A stretch of 64,000 nt of DNA, taken from Alphaproteobacteria bacterium. Lineage in GTDB: Bacteria; Pseudomonadota; Alphaproteobacteria; Micavibrionales; Micavibrionaceae. The DNA is taken from contig JAJRSA010000028.1 in the NCBI GenBank assembly GCA_024279035.1, forward strand, positions 1 through 64,000. Reading direction: 5' to 3'. The notes under the pieces are model-generated. The model had not been told where the DNA came from, made no database searches, and saw only the letters and a program-made list of their open reading frames with translations. How positions within the stretch are numbered: position 1 is the first letter of the stretch; every line of letters starts with the position of its first letter. This document shows positions 55,854 to 64,000 of this stretch, in pieces. Both the position numbers and the translations under genes were made by a program.

Positions 55854-56741
55854 TTATGTTGGCTGTATAATAAGCCCATCCATGTTTGGTTGATCTGTTA
55901 TTTGTCCACTGGCTGTTCCTTCTGTAGAATTGTCCAATGCTGTTTCTGCGGAGGGGTCTTGTCCCGACCTATATCGATAAAATGCGCCCCCCATTAAAAG
56001 TGCACCATAGCTCACCATAAGCGGATTAGCTGTTACCACACCTCCAGCTGTTGTTAATACCGCACGTGCACCAAGACCTTGTCCAGGAAATTTTTCTCCT
56101 ACCTGTGTTAAAAATTTACCTGTTAACTCCGTTGCATGCTCAAGTGATTTTTGTGTATCTTCAGAAATATAGCCAGAAAATTTTGATTTAAGAGCTTTGA
56201 TTTTATCGAACGGAAATGTCTTTTCTGTATCAGAGCCAGAGACCTTATGATCTAGGAGTTTATAAGCATTGTATCCTGCCTGAACTCCATAGGCAGAGAC
56301 AGCTAACAATCCTGATACACCTCTCACAACATCCCCTGTCACACCACTTTCTACAACATCAACAAGCGCATTAAAATTTGTCGCCAATTGAGGAACATTT
56401 GTTCCAATACTCATGACAGACGAAGCAGTATCCGCTATTAACGTCGCGTCTGGTTCTTTGAACTTCTTCTTGAGCGCTTTTTTAATGGGGAAAAACGCTA
56501 TATTTTTCCCCGTATTCCCAACCCCCGTTACAAATGTCCCAACATCTCCCGCAAGAAGACCATCCACAGCCATCAATGCTGTCCCTGACGATTGCATAAG
56601 ATAAAATTTTGAGGTGTCTGGTAGATTCTCCCAATTCTCTTGTGTACAATACCCCGCACACTCATTCACCTTTGCTTTCACATTAGAAAGAGCATCAATC
56701 ATAGTGTTTGTATTGGGTACAGTAAAACCTAGCATGTCCAT
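55854..56741 (-). CDS. Protein of unknown function with Gly/Ala-rich helices
   Basis: About 295 residues starting at MDMLGFTVPNTNT (56741); 56735 and 56765 are other possible starts, none with a good ribosome-binding site. No signal peptide. Two cysteines (NECAGYCTQENW) near the N-terminus, alternating small-residue helices (ALMAVDGLLAGDVGTFVTGV, VVRGVSGLLAVSAYGVQAGY, NPLMVSYGALLMGGAFYRY) and an acidic, Gly/Thr-rich tail. It could insert in or line a membrane, but I cannot assign a function. Confidence 0.5.
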   Translation of the reverse strand: MDMLGFTVPNTNTMIDALSNVKAKVNECAGYCTQENWENLPDTSKFYLMQSSGTALMAVDGLLAGDVGTFVTGVGNTGKNIAFFPIKKALKKKFKEPDATLIADTASSVMSIGTNVPQLATNFNALVDVVESGVTGDVVRGVSGLLAVSAYGVQAGYNAYKLLDHKVSGSDTEKTFPFDKIKALKSKFSGYISEDTQKSLEHATELTGKFLTQVGEKFPGQGLGARAVLTTAGGVVTANPLMVSYGALLMGGAFYRYRSGQDPSAETALDNSTEGTASGQITDQPNMDGLIIQPT

Positions 56742-56795
56742 ATTATAAACATAACATATTAACAAGGCATTAACAAAAACAAGACGTAAAAATAG

Positions 56796-56895
56796 TTGCT
56801 TATGTACAATAGTTGATGCTATACTTAGTATATTCTTTTAACACAAGAAGACACATTTAAATGGCTGACCTTATCTAGAGGTCGGCCATTTTTTT
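56796..56895 (+). ncRNA. Candidate small RNA with intrinsic terminator, antisense to the frmB 3' end
   Basis: On the plus strand a promoter-like pair, TTGCTT (about 56796) and TATACT (about 56820, spacing 18), is followed by a perfect terminator: ATGGCTGACCT (56861-56871) with AGGTCGGCCAT (56879-56889, one G-T pair), loop of seven and a T-run to 56895. No plus-strand gene is nearby, so this terminator would end a transcript of about 70 bases. It may equally be only a terminator for frmB, though its T-run is on the plus side. Confidence 0.3.
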
Positions 56896-57714
56896 GTGCC
56901 AGTCCAAGTGATCATTGATAAAGCTTTGAATAAAGAAATAGCTGTGATCATAGCCGACATGACGGCGGAGCATAAGATCTTGACCTGCATTTTGACACGC
57001 CGTTTCAAATAGCTCTGGTTTGAGACTAACCCTTAAAAATTCATCGTCCATCCCCTGATCAATGAGGATCGTTTTGTTTGTATCCGCACAGGCCGATCTT
57101 TGGACACATTCTGTGGCATCATGGGGTGCCCAAAGCTCTTCATCTTCTCCAAGATACGCCTTAAAAACATCTCGCCCCCATGAAACTTGGGTTGGCGCCA
57201 CAAGAGGCGCAAGCGCTGAGCAGGACACAAATTTTTGGGGGTACTTAAAATAGAGCGTTAATGCCCCGTGCCCGCCCATGGAATGTCCCATGATTGATTT
57301 TTTTGTAGCATCAAGGTCAAAATGTGTCTCACACGCAGGCAAAAGCTCTTTAATCAAATAGCTTTCCATTCGAAAGTTTTTTGCCCATGGTGCTTGAGTT
57401 GCATCAATATAAAACCCAGCCCCCTGCCCCAACCAATAATTTTCATCATCTGGTACATCTTTACCGCGTGGAGAAGTATCAGGCACAAGAATACTCATGC
57501 CCAATTCTGCTGCCTTTTTATACGCCCCTGCTTTCGTCGTAAAATTATCCTCGGTACAGGTTAAGCCAGACAGAAAGATAAGATAGCCTCCTGTCTTTAT
57601 CTCCTCAGGTGGTGTAAACAGACTAAAGCGCATCGGCGTGCCTGTCTCTTGGCTTTGGTGCGTGTAGTAGCTAAGAGTACCCCCGTGACACTTGTGCTGT
57701 TTGATTTGTTCCAT
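56875..57714 (-). CDS. frmB: S-formylglutathione hydrolase
   Basis: About 279 residues from the ATG at 57714 ([14 protein letters not shown]); ATGs at 57723 and 57732 are possible. An esterase-D type alpha/beta hydrolase with [18 protein letters not shown], the nucleophile [10 protein letters not shown] and the catalytic His in YDHSYFFI. It turns S-formylglutathione into formate and glutathione, the second step after FrmA. Its 5' end overlaps frmA by 44 bases. Confidence 0.95.
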   Translation of the reverse strand: MEQIKQHKCHGGTLSYYTHQSQETGTPMRFSLFTPPEEIKTGGYLIFLSGLTCTEDNFTTKAGAYKKAAELGMSILVPDTSPRGKDVPDDENYWLGQGAGFYIDATQAPWAKNFRMESYLIKELLPACETHFDLDATKKSIMGHSMGGHGALTLYFKYPQKFVSCSALAPLVAPTQVSWGRDVFKAYLGEDEELWAPHDATECVQRSACADTNKTILIDQGMDDEFLRVSLKPELFETACQNAGQDLMLRRHVGYDHSYFFIQSFINDHLDWHKKMADL

Positions 57715-58825
57715 TATTCCCATACTCCACAATACTGCGAATACATTTACCTTCTCGCATTAAGTTAAAGGCTTCATTAATATTTTCCAGAGGCATTTTA
57801 TGGGTGATCAAATCATCAATATTAATTTTACCCTCCATATACCAATCCACAATTGTAGGCACATCCGTCCGTCCTCTTGCACCTCCAAAGGCAGAGCCCC
57901 TCCACACACGACCCGTAACAAGCTGAAAAGGACGTGTTGTAATTTCCTGTCCTGCACCTGCAACACCGATGACTATACTCTCTCCCCAGCCCTTGTGGCA
58001 ACACTCCAGTGCATCACGCATCACATCGACATTTCCGATACACTCAAAGGAATAATCCACCCCTCCGTTTGTGAGATCCGTAATCGCCTCTACCAGATTA
58101 TCAACCTTACTTGGATTGATAAAATCAGTCATGCCAAATTTCTTGGCCAGAGAAACTTTATGTTCATTCAAGTCAATGCCTATAATTTTACTCGCCCCTA
58201 CCATTTGAGCACCTTGAATAACATTGAGGCCAATGCCCCCCAAACCAAAAACAGCCACAGTTGATCCTTCTTCAACTTTCGCCTCGAATACGACAGCTCC
58301 AATCCCCGTTGTGACCCCACATCCGATATAACAGATTTTATCAAAGGGCGCATCTTTACGGACTTTGGCCAAAGCGATTTCAGGCAATACTGTAAAGTTA
58401 GAAAAAGTTGAACACCCCATATAATGCAAAAGAGGTTTTCCTTTCAGAGAAAAACGAGATGTTCCATCAGGCATCAGCCCCTTCCCTTGAGTTTCCCTAA
58501 TTTTCTGGCATAGATTTGTTTTAGGATTTAGGCAGAAATCACACTCACCACATTCAGGCGTGTAGAGAGGAATAACATGATCATCCACACTCACGGAGGT
58601 TACACCTGCCCCCACTTCTCGCACAATCCCTGCCCCTTCATGCCCAAGAATAGACGGAAATGCGCCTTCAGGATCATTTCCTGAGAGCGTAAAAGCATCC
58701 GTATGACACACGCCTGTTGCCATAATTTCAACTAAGACTTCCCCTGCCTTTGGCCCGTCAAGATCCACCATTTCAATCTCTAGAGGCGCCCCTGCGCTCA
58801 TTGCAATTGCCGCTTGTGTTTTCAT
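57671..58825 (-). CDS. frmA: S-(hydroxymethyl)glutathione dehydrogenase (class III alcohol dehydrogenase)
   Basis: 384 residues. The zinc alcohol dehydrogenase motifs are clear: catalytic zinc Cys in [24 protein letters not shown], structural zinc Cys cluster [15 protein letters not shown], and the coenzyme site [13 protein letters not shown]. It oxidises the glutathione-formaldehyde adduct with NAD+. The normal family end is near IRSIVEY; here 16 extra residues ([16 protein letters not shown]) read through the frmB start. Confidence 0.96.
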   Translation of the reverse strand: MKTQAAIAMSAGAPLEIEMVDLDGPKAGEVLVEIMATGVCHTDAFTLSGNDPEGAFPSILGHEGAGIVREVGAGVTSVSVDDHVIPLYTPECGECDFCLNPKTNLCQKIRETQGKGLMPDGTSRFSLKGKPLLHYMGCSTFSNFTVLPEIALAKVRKDAPFDKICYIGCGVTTGIGAVVFEAKVEEGSTVAVFGLGGIGLNVIQGAQMVGASKIIGIDLNEHKVSLAKKFGMTDFINPSKVDNLVEAITDLTNGGVDYSFECIGNVDVMRDALECCHKGWGESIVIGVAGAGQEITTRPFQLVTGRVWRGSAFGGARGRTDVPTIVDWYMEGKINIDDLITHKMPLENINEAFNLMREGKCIRSIVEYGNNGTNQTAQVSRGYS

Positions 58826-58911
58826 AAAAAATAAACTCCTTTGCTTTAAAGGATTTTACAATACACAACAATTATGCCAACTGCAACTTTTAAAGTAAAA
58901 AAATATAAGCT

Positions 58912-59781
58912 CTACCGCCCAGCCAATTTTCTTTTGGCCTGCGTGATAATTTTCCCGACATAACGGGCTATTTTTTCGACGTCTTCGGCCGCTTCTGAGT
59001 TGGGAGAACGAATAAGGAGGGGGGTTTGGTGACGGATAGTGTCTTTAACACGAGGATCCAAGCGAATAATCCCTGCCAGTGGTGGCGCGAGGCGGAGGAA
59101 GTTTTCACAGGCCTTGAGGAGGGTTTTATAAGTCTTTTCGCCCTCGGACACACTTGAAGATTGATTAACAACAACACTGACATTCTTTGACAGGCCTGCG
59201 GCGTTCCCAAGTTTAATAAAGGCATAGGCATCCGTTAAAGAGGTGGGCTCATCGGTTGTGATGAGCAATGTTTGTGTCGCAGAAGCAGAGAGCATCCGTA
59301 CAGTGCGATCCACGCCTGCGCCTAAATCAATGAGAACCACATCATACTGAGAACAAATATCGGTGATTTGCTCTCGAAGGGCGGATAATCTTTGGCTTGG
59401 GAGAGAGGAGAGAGAGGCTTGCCCAGAACGCCCTGCCACAATATCAAAATTGCCCTCTTCGTAATGTTGAGTGACTTTATCAAGACTTAAACGCCCTCGG
59501 ATCACGTCATTGAGGTCTCGTTTAGGCATCAAACCCAGCTGTACATCGACATTGGCCAGCCCTAAATCTCCATCAAACAAAAGAACTTTTTTCCCTTCAT
59601 TCGCCAAAGCATGCGCGAGAGTCACAGAAAACCATGTTTTCCCAACGCCTCCTTTTCCAGAAGCGATTGCAATAAGATTAGGGACAGAGTCTGCTCCCCC
59701 CGTCTTTGTGTCTCTCTCTATTTTCATTTCAGAGGAACGCTCTGATTGTGCTTTTTGGGATCGTCTCCGTTCTTCTCTCAT
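58912..59781 (-). CDS. flhG: FlhG-type MinD/ParA ATPase (flagellar number regulator)
   Basis: 289 residues. After a basic lead (MREERRRSQKAQSERSS) comes the deviant Walker A ASGKGGVGKTWFSVTLAHAL, DGDLGLANVDVQLGL and the switch VVLIDLGAGVDRT. This is the MinD/FlhG group. FlhG sets polar flagellum number together with FlhF. The start overlaps the flhF stop (ATGA). Confidence 0.9.
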   Translation of the reverse strand: MREERRRSQKAQSERSSEMKIERDTKTGGADSVPNLIAIASGKGGVGKTWFSVTLAHALANEGKKVLLFDGDLGLANVDVQLGLMPKRDLNDVIRGRLSLDKVTQHYEEGNFDIVAGRSGQASLSSLPSQRLSALREQITDICSQYDVVLIDLGAGVDRTVRMLSASATQTLLITTDEPTSLTDAYAFIKLGNAAGLSKNVSVVVNQSSSVSEGEKTYKTLLKACENFLRLAPPLAGIIRLDPRVKDTIRHQTPLLIRSPNSEAAEDVEKIARYVGKIITQAKRKLAGR

Positions 59782-60788
59782 CTGCGCTCTCTTATGTTTG
59801 GCATTAAATAATGGGCTAATTTTTTAGGAGTTAAACGATCTAGGCCTCCTGCGACATTTTGACTGATCCCAGCCTCAATAAAAGACAGTTTACCTGCATA
59901 GGCCGCCGACAGCAATCCCCCATAGCGTCGTGCCATGTCCAAACGTGTGGGCAATAGTGCACGTACGCCCAAAGGTTGATAAATTTCTGATAAATCTTCT
60001 GACTCATACGCATCGATAGCCGCTGGTAGAACAAGGACTGGCTCGCAGGCACTGGCCACAATGTAATCATCAAGACTATTAATATCTCGTGGGTCAAATG
60101 GATTGAGTCCCGGCATATCCACAAAGATATAATCAATATCATCGTATTCTTTAATCGTATCTGCAAGCTCTTGCGCAGAATTTGTGCGGATCAAAGGCAC
60201 ATCTAAAATACGGGTAAACGACTCAAGCTGTTCAACGCCTCCGGCGCGCTGTGTATCTGCCGTCATAACCGCCACAGAGTGCCCATCCATCACCGCTTGG
60301 GCGGCGTATTTAGCCACACTCAATGTTTTCCCTGCCCCTGCGGATCCAATAAAGAGAAAATGATTTTTGTGGGTGATTTCAAATAAACTGCTAAAGGAAA
60401 ATACATCCTCAAGCGCCGCCAAAAGCGCCACACGAGGCTCTTCCAAACCCATAATGGTCACATGGGATAAAATCTCATCAGTGATATCTTCGGGGACACC
60501 ATGTTGGATCATCGAATCTGTGATCATATCCACAACAGCGTTATGATCTTCCTCTTCCTCATCATATTGCAGCCATGTGTCGTCTGAGGCCACAGCCTGA
60601 TCTCGCCCGATTTCAAATGCAGGATCATGCACATACCCACGTCGATTATCAATCGCCGCTGTCACGCACACAGACTTGCCCTCGTTTTCCTCACGAGTCG
60701 CCACAATGATGGCATCTTCTCCCAAAGACTCTCGAATCATTTTCATCGCCTCTGTCATTGTTTTTGCATTAAAAGATTTGAGCCGCAT
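59778..60788 (-). CDS. flhF: FlhF, SRP-type GTPase for flagellar placement
   Basis: 336 residues. The N-terminal basic segment MRLKSFNAKTMTEAMKMIRE, a linker, then the NG domain: P-loop FIGSAGAGKTLSVAKYAAQA, DTQRAGGVEQLESF (usually DTYRIGA) and FVDMPGLNPFDPRD (usually DTAGR). The G-motifs are somewhat degenerate, as in many alphaproteobacterial FlhF. It directs the flagellar basal body to a pole. flhA and fliA are not adjacent; upstream is an unrelated outer-membrane protein gene. Confidence 0.9.
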   Translation of the reverse strand: MRLKSFNAKTMTEAMKMIRESLGEDAIIVATREENEGKSVCVTAAIDNRRGYVHDPAFEIGRDQAVASDDTWLQYDEEEEDHNAVVDMITDSMIQHGVPEDITDEILSHVTIMGLEEPRVALLAALEDVFSFSSLFEITHKNHFLFIGSAGAGKTLSVAKYAAQAVMDGHSVAVMTADTQRAGGVEQLESFTRILDVPLIRTNSAQELADTIKEYDDIDYIFVDMPGLNPFDPRDINSLDDYIVASACEPVLVLPAAIDAYESEDLSEIYQPLGVRALLPTRLDMARRYGGLLSAAYAGKLSFIEAGISQNVAGGLDRLTPKKLAHYLMPNIRERR

Positions 60789-60885
60789 GGCCTTAAAGAA
60801 TCACTTACATATTAGAGTATAACTTGAACACAGCCATAGTTCTAGGAAATTCCCCGAAAAAACACAAGGATATTTTTCTGTAAAC

Positions 60886-60908
60886 ACCCACTCCCTAAGG
60901 GAGTGGGT
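60886..60908 (-). terminator. GC-rich hairpin after the outer-membrane protein gene
   Basis: ACCCACTCCC (60886-60895) pairs with GGGAGTGGGT (60899-60908) over TAA, a perfect 10-bp stem. It lies between flhF and the end of the outer-membrane protein gene and probably ends the latter's transcript; the minus-strand T-run is weak. Confidence 0.65.
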
Positions 60909-60929
60909 TAACTTTGTAAGGGTGTTTCT

Positions 60930-62114
60930 CTAAAAAGCCTTCTGCCACCCCACTGTCACAGCCCAATTCCTCTCTAACTGAACTCCGTTAAGGTCTTGGT
61001 AAACAGGCGCACTCAGCTCAAAAGCCAAACGATGGTCTTTGAGTACACCTGTTTTAAAAGCATAGTTTGTACCAACCCCTACTGTCACACGCTCTCCTCC
61101 ATAATGATCAGGGTCAGCTGTTTGGACAGGCGCAACAATACTCGGATCAATTCCATCAATAGCCTCTTCTGTTTCAGCTATAACGCGCAATGAAGAGCTC
61201 AGATTGTGTGTCCAATCATAACTTCCCCATACACTGAATTCATGCTTATCTCCCCAACTATAGTTCTCACTATTGTCTCCTAGATGAAATGTTGCATTAT
61301 ATTGCCCGCCCCATCCCAAGCGGCCATGATGCCCTGTGTATGTAATATTAGGCTCCAGATCATATGTCCCCGACCCCAATTGCATTGCGTAGGGCAAACG
61401 AAGAACAGGCGTTGCCCCATTAGGCGCAAGAACATCATCATCCTCATCAATCGACCCTGTTGGAAGACTTACACCTGCTTTGACATGAAGAACATGCCTA
61501 CCATCTTGGTAGAGACTTATTAAGCCTGCAATCTTGGTATCCCCCCATCCGCTTGTCTTGGTGTTAAATTCTCCACGCTGAGTTGTTCCTGCTCCGCCTT
61601 GAAAAGTGATATGATCCATATCTTTAGACAAATGATTGACCATTCCCACAAGCGTCAAGCGATCTGTAGGCGCAAACATAGCCCCCACCATCTGCATATC
61701 CATTGTCATCTGGGTGGGGACAATACGCAATGTTGCAGGTTGCCCTGCTGTGCCAAAAAAGCGATTAGCCTCTGTCGTTACAATGGTTTCGGGCGAAATA
61801 TTACGCGACCCTTTTTGACTCCCCGCCATATCCATATGCATCGCACGATAAGAGAGCATCCACTCTCCTTTCTTATGCATATGATCCCCCATCACACCAA
61901 TAGGCGCATGAGACGATGCATGTGTAACTGTTCCTTCATGCCCATGAAGAGAAACTTCTTGTGCAAGAACGGAGATGGAGAGCAGGGGTAATAAAGCCAA
62001 AGTCATAGACAATAATTTTGGCGTAGAGACACGGCCGTGTCTCCATCCCATATGGGATGAATCCTGCGTGGCGTTTGAACGTATATATAAGCTTGTTCGT
62101 AAAAAATATTTCAT
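60930..62114 (-). CDS. Outer-membrane beta-barrel protein (transporter-like, phenol-degradation MetA type)
   Basis: About 394 residues from the ATG at 62114, which has GAGGAAAA five bases upstream. The frame is open to 62228, but that part only translates repeat DNA. The protein reads MKYFLRTSLYI, then 19 residues encoded by a 57-nt repeat, then TPKLLSMTLALLPLLSISVLA as the hydrophobic signal core (cut near VLA-QE). The mature part is a Met/His-rich start followed by alternating beta strands and a C-terminal VTVGWQKAF, ending in Phe as outer-membrane proteins do. Paired with a DUF2946 protein, which may suggest a metal role. Confidence 0.78.
   Translation of the reverse strand: MKYFLRTSLYIRSNATQDSSHMGWRHGRVSTPKLLSMTLALLPLLSISVLAQEVSLHGHEGTVTHASSHAPIGVMGDHMHKKGEWMLSYRAMHMDMAGSQKGSRNISPETIVTTEANRFFGTAGQPATLRIVPTQMTMDMQMVGAMFAPTDRLTLVGMVNHLSKDMDHITFQGGAGTTQRGEFNTKTSGWGDTKIAGLISLYQDGRHVLHVKAGVSLPTGSIDEDDDVLAPNGATPVLRLPYAMQLGSGTYDLEPNITYTGHHGRLGWGGQYNATFHLGDNSENYSWGDKHEFSVWGSYDWTHNLSSSLRVIAETEEAIDGIDPSIVAPVQTADPDHYGGERVTVGVGTNYAFKTGVLKDHRLAFELSAPVYQDLNGVQLERNWAVTVGWQKAF
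62025..62081 (+). repeat. 57-nt double-hairpin palindromic repeat, copy A, inside a coding region
   Basis: Hairpin 1 is the perfect palindrome AGACACGGCCGTGTCT (62027-62042) and hairpin 2 is CATCCCATATGGGATG (62044-62059), with the tail TCCTGCGTGGCGTTTGAACG. Exactly 19 codons long and in frame within the outer-membrane protein gene, encoding RSNATQDSSHMGWRHGRVS. The two outer copies at 13258 and 24503 lie between genes. Confidence 0.85.
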
Positions 62115-62161
62115 TTTTTCCTCTTTTTTAAATAGATGATTAGAATTAGACCTTCGTTCAT

Positions 62162-62274
62162 CGTCATCCCCGAGGACATGCACCGCATGTCTTAACGTCG
62201 GGGATCCATATGTCAGTGGCAAAGCCACTGTCTTTATAATAAAAGACTAGATTCCTGCCTTCGCAGGAATGACG
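62162..62274 (-). repeat. 113-bp MITE-like repeat, copy F
   Basis: The reverse complement aligns with the copy at 26613-26725 over the same 113 bases. Hairpins include ATTCCTGCCTTCGCAGGAAT (62251-62270), CAGTGGCAAAGCCACTG and ACATGCACCGCATGT. It lies between the DUF2946 gene and the start of the outer-membrane protein, 80 bases from a 57-nt repeat copy. In frame it is open, which is why the gene could be extended wrongly to 62228. Confidence 0.82.
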
Positions 62275-62296
62275 GAAGGAAGCGTATTGGCGTTAT

Positions 62297-62707
62297 TTAA
62301 ACAAAAGAGGGTGGCGCACGCGCACCAAAAGAACGGGAAATATTGCGGAGAAGAATATGGTCTTGTAACGGGGAAAAGATATGCCCCGTACTAAAAAACA
62401 AGTCCCCCTGCACATTCATCACATCAAAGAGCCCTACTCCCTGCACATGCGTGGCAAAAGTACATAGTCCATCATTTTGATCTTGCTCGGGGTGATCTTG
62501 TGTTTCTCCAAGAAGAGAGGCCAACGCCTTTTCAACCTGCTTTGCTTCGGAAGAGATCTGAGAATCACTCCCCTGACAAATCTCAAGCGTAAAGCCTTGA
62601 CCCTCCGAAAAAGCCGGCATCACTCCAAAGGGGAGCAATGATTTTAATACAAAAAGAAATAAAATCGAAATGAGTGTTACATGACGATAGCTAGAGACTC
62701 TGCACAT
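62297..62707 (-). CDS. DUF2946 family protein
   Basis: About 136 residues from the ATG at 62707 (MCRVSSYRHVTLISILFLFV); a TTG at 62728 is a weaker choice. One N-terminal hydrophobic segment, then the family pattern PFGVMPAFSEGQGFTLEICQG, a Cys in DGLCTFATHVQG and the end SFGARAPPSFV, typical of DUF2946. The function is unknown; relatives are often next to metal-related outer-membrane proteins. Just downstream of the SulP gene on the same strand. Confidence 0.75.
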   Translation of the reverse strand: MCRVSSYRHVTLISILFLFVLKSLLPFGVMPAFSEGQGFTLEICQGSDSQISSEAKQVEKALASLLGETQDHPEQDQNDGLCTFATHVQGVGLFDVMNVQGDLFFSTGHIFSPLQDHILLRNISRSFGARAPPSFV

Positions 62708-62714
62708 AAAAGGA

Positions 62715-64000
62715 TTATAACGGAACAAGATTCCCTTCCGCCGCTTCCAGAGCCTCTGGCCTTGTCAAAAAATTATGCTTTTTATCAAAATTTATGTTTG
62801 AGCTCAGCCCCTTAAGGGTTGCCAGTACTTTGGGCTTAATCCCAACCGTATAAACGTCTTGTCCTGAATATTGAGCATCAACAATAATACTTTCTAAGGC
62901 CTTGGCAGCAGAGACATCAATATAAGGTATAGCTGAAAAATCCAAAACAAGGGCACATGTATGCGCCTTGGCTTTCATCCGCGCACGGTGAACAAGATCA
63001 GCCGCCGCTCCGAAACTTAAAGGACCAGAAAAACTAAAAAAGAGAATACGTCCCTCAGATTTCTCTATCATTTTTTGCTCTGCCTGTGTTAGAGATTCGA
63101 ATTCTGAATTTTCAAAATCTTTCACTTGCTCATCGGCAATTTGCTTAACAAAAGCCAACGCACCAAGAACAACACCAACAATCACCGCCGTAATCAAATC
63201 AACAAAAACCGTCAGAAAAAGCACTAAGGCCATAAGGGCAAGATCCCATCGTGGCCCTTTATGTGCACGTTTTATATACGAGAAATCTATAATATCATAC
63301 CCAACCTTAATCAAAATCCCCGCCAACACGGCATGTGGAATATGTGCTGCATAAGGCCCCAAAATCAATATAACAGCCAAAAGAAAAAGAGCATGAGTCA
63401 TCCCTGATATTTTTGTCCGGCCACCAGCTTCAATATTAACAACCGTGCGCATTGTTGCTCCCGCCCCAGGAATTCCCCCAAAGAGTCCTGCCAGCGCATT
63501 ACCAACCCCTTGGCCAAATAGCTCTTTGTTTGAATTATGGCGCGTTCTGGTCTTATTATCGGCAACAAGAGAGGTCAACAAGCTATCAATGGCGCCTAAA
63601 ACAGCCAAAATAAAAGCCGATTCCAAAACAAGAAGAATCGTGTCGTTCGTAAACCCTGGTACGATAAGTTTAGGAAACCCCGTTGGAATACCACCAAGAA
63701 CCGGAATTTGAGCAGGGAGAAACAAAGCTGTGAGAGTCCCTATAATCAGGGCACCAAGTGCAGCAGGGACAAAACGCGCCAGTTTTTTAGGCCAAATAAA
63801 CACCAAAACAAGCGTTAAAAGAGACACACCAAAGGCATAGAGATTCGGATCACTTAAAGCTTCAGGTACAGCCTTCAACGCATTGATCGTGCCTCCTCCA
63901 TCTGGCTCATGCCCAAACAAACGTGAGAGCTGTAATGCGATAATAATCACACCGATTCCAGTCATAAACCCTGAAATAACGGGATAGGGAACAAGTTTTA
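62715..64000 (-). CDS. SulP family inorganic anion transporter (partial, N-terminus beyond the window)
   Basis: At least 427 residues; the frame continues past the window edge (KLVPYPVISGFMTGIGVIII). It has several membrane helices with the SulP-type GGIPGAGATMRTVVNIEAGGRTK, then a STAS domain at the C-terminus (LVLDFSAIPYIDVSAAKALE, about 310-400). Such proteins move sulfate, bicarbonate or other anions across the inner membrane; the substrate is not evident. The neighbouring genes do not identify it. Confidence 0.9.
   Translation of the reverse strand, partial: KLVPYPVISGFMTGIGVIIIALQLSRLFGHEPDGGGTINALKAVPEALSDPNLYAFGVSLLTLVLVFIWPKKLARFVPAALGALIIGTLTALFLPAQIPVLGGIPTGFPKLIVPGFTNDTILLVLESAFILAVLGAIDSLLTSLVADNKTRTRHNSNKELFGQGVGNALAGLFGGIPGAGATMRTVVNIEAGGRTKISGMTHALFLLAVILILGPYAAHIPHAVLAGILIKVGYDIIDFSYIKRAHKGPRWDLALMALVLFLTVFVDLITAVIVGVVLGALAFVKQIADEQVKDFENSEFESLTQAEQKMIEKSEGRILFFSFSGPLSFGAAADLVHRARMKAKAHTCALVLDFSAIPYIDVSAAKALESIIVDAQYSGQDVYTVGIKPKVLATLKGLSSNINFDKKHNFLTRPEALEAAEGNLVPL

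Noticed and set aside
62115-62228. N-terminal extension of the outer-membrane protein to 62228
   Set aside because: The extra codons are translated repeat DNA; the ATG at 62114 has a good ribosome-binding site.
1-64000. CRISPR array, rRNA genes or prophage structural genes
   Set aside because: I found no regularly spaced repeats, no rRNA sequence and no phage head or tail genes. The repeats present are dispersed palindromes.

Overview
The window looks like a stretch of an alphaproteobacterial chromosome of moderate to low GC (low forties percent judged by eye, not computed). The gene families (17 kDa surface-antigen lipoprotein, alpha-type FlhF/FlhG, MaeB fusion malic enzyme, COQ9-like TetR regulator, glutathione-dependent formaldehyde oxidation) and gene orders (rph-rdgB-hemW, ispH-..-rnhA, HDAC-xseB-ispA-dxs, fabI near aroC) all fit Alphaproteobacteria. 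I cannot name the genus. FlhF/FlhG imply a flagellated cell. SecY, SerS, tRNA-Leu, Adk, Dxs and IspH show this is core chromosome.

Layout. 1-780: right edge of an accessory region, with the 5' end of an IS3-type orfA, a small membrane protein, and a tRNA-3'-end-like sequence that may be an attachment site. 0.8-20 kb: housekeeping (hslO with an ABC-2 permease, recX, a detached secY-adk pair, an orphan C-terminal piece of a SUV3-like helicase, hemW-rdgB-rph facing grpE, an NhaP/CPA1 antiporter, exported or lipid-anchored proteins of unknown role, xthA, serS, lipB). 20-34 kb: an apparently frameshifted gene, tRNA-Leu(GAG), maeB, mgtE, a class A PBP, rnhA-dapF-ispH-phosphoesterase facing HDAC-xseB-ispA-dxs (isoprenoid supply). 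34-44 kb: a leader-peptide/terminator arrangement, sppA, aroC, fabI cluster, an uncharacterised HExxH protein, 17 kDa antigen, htpG. 44-50 kb: a carbohydrate block (ribokinase-like and ROK kinases, two GH13 enzymes) that looks AT-richer than its surroundings. 50-64 kb: TetR, adenosine kinase, macro domain, YejA-like binding protein, ygfZ, frmB-frmA, flhG-flhF, an outer-membrane protein with a DUF2946 protein, and a SulP transporter cut by the window edge.

The most interesting signal is not a gene. Two families of dispersed palindromic repeats sit between genes. One is exactly 57 nt (19 codons) and folds into two hairpins whose arms covary between copies. One copy lies in frame inside the 5' end of the outer-membrane protein gene at 62025-62081, in the manner of Rickettsia palindromic elements. 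The second family is a 113-bp MITE-like unit present twice with identical length. Other points: a -1 frameshift at a C_CCA_AAA heptamer (20126-20132), a metallopeptidase-family protein that has lost both HExxH histidines, and the orphan helicase domain.
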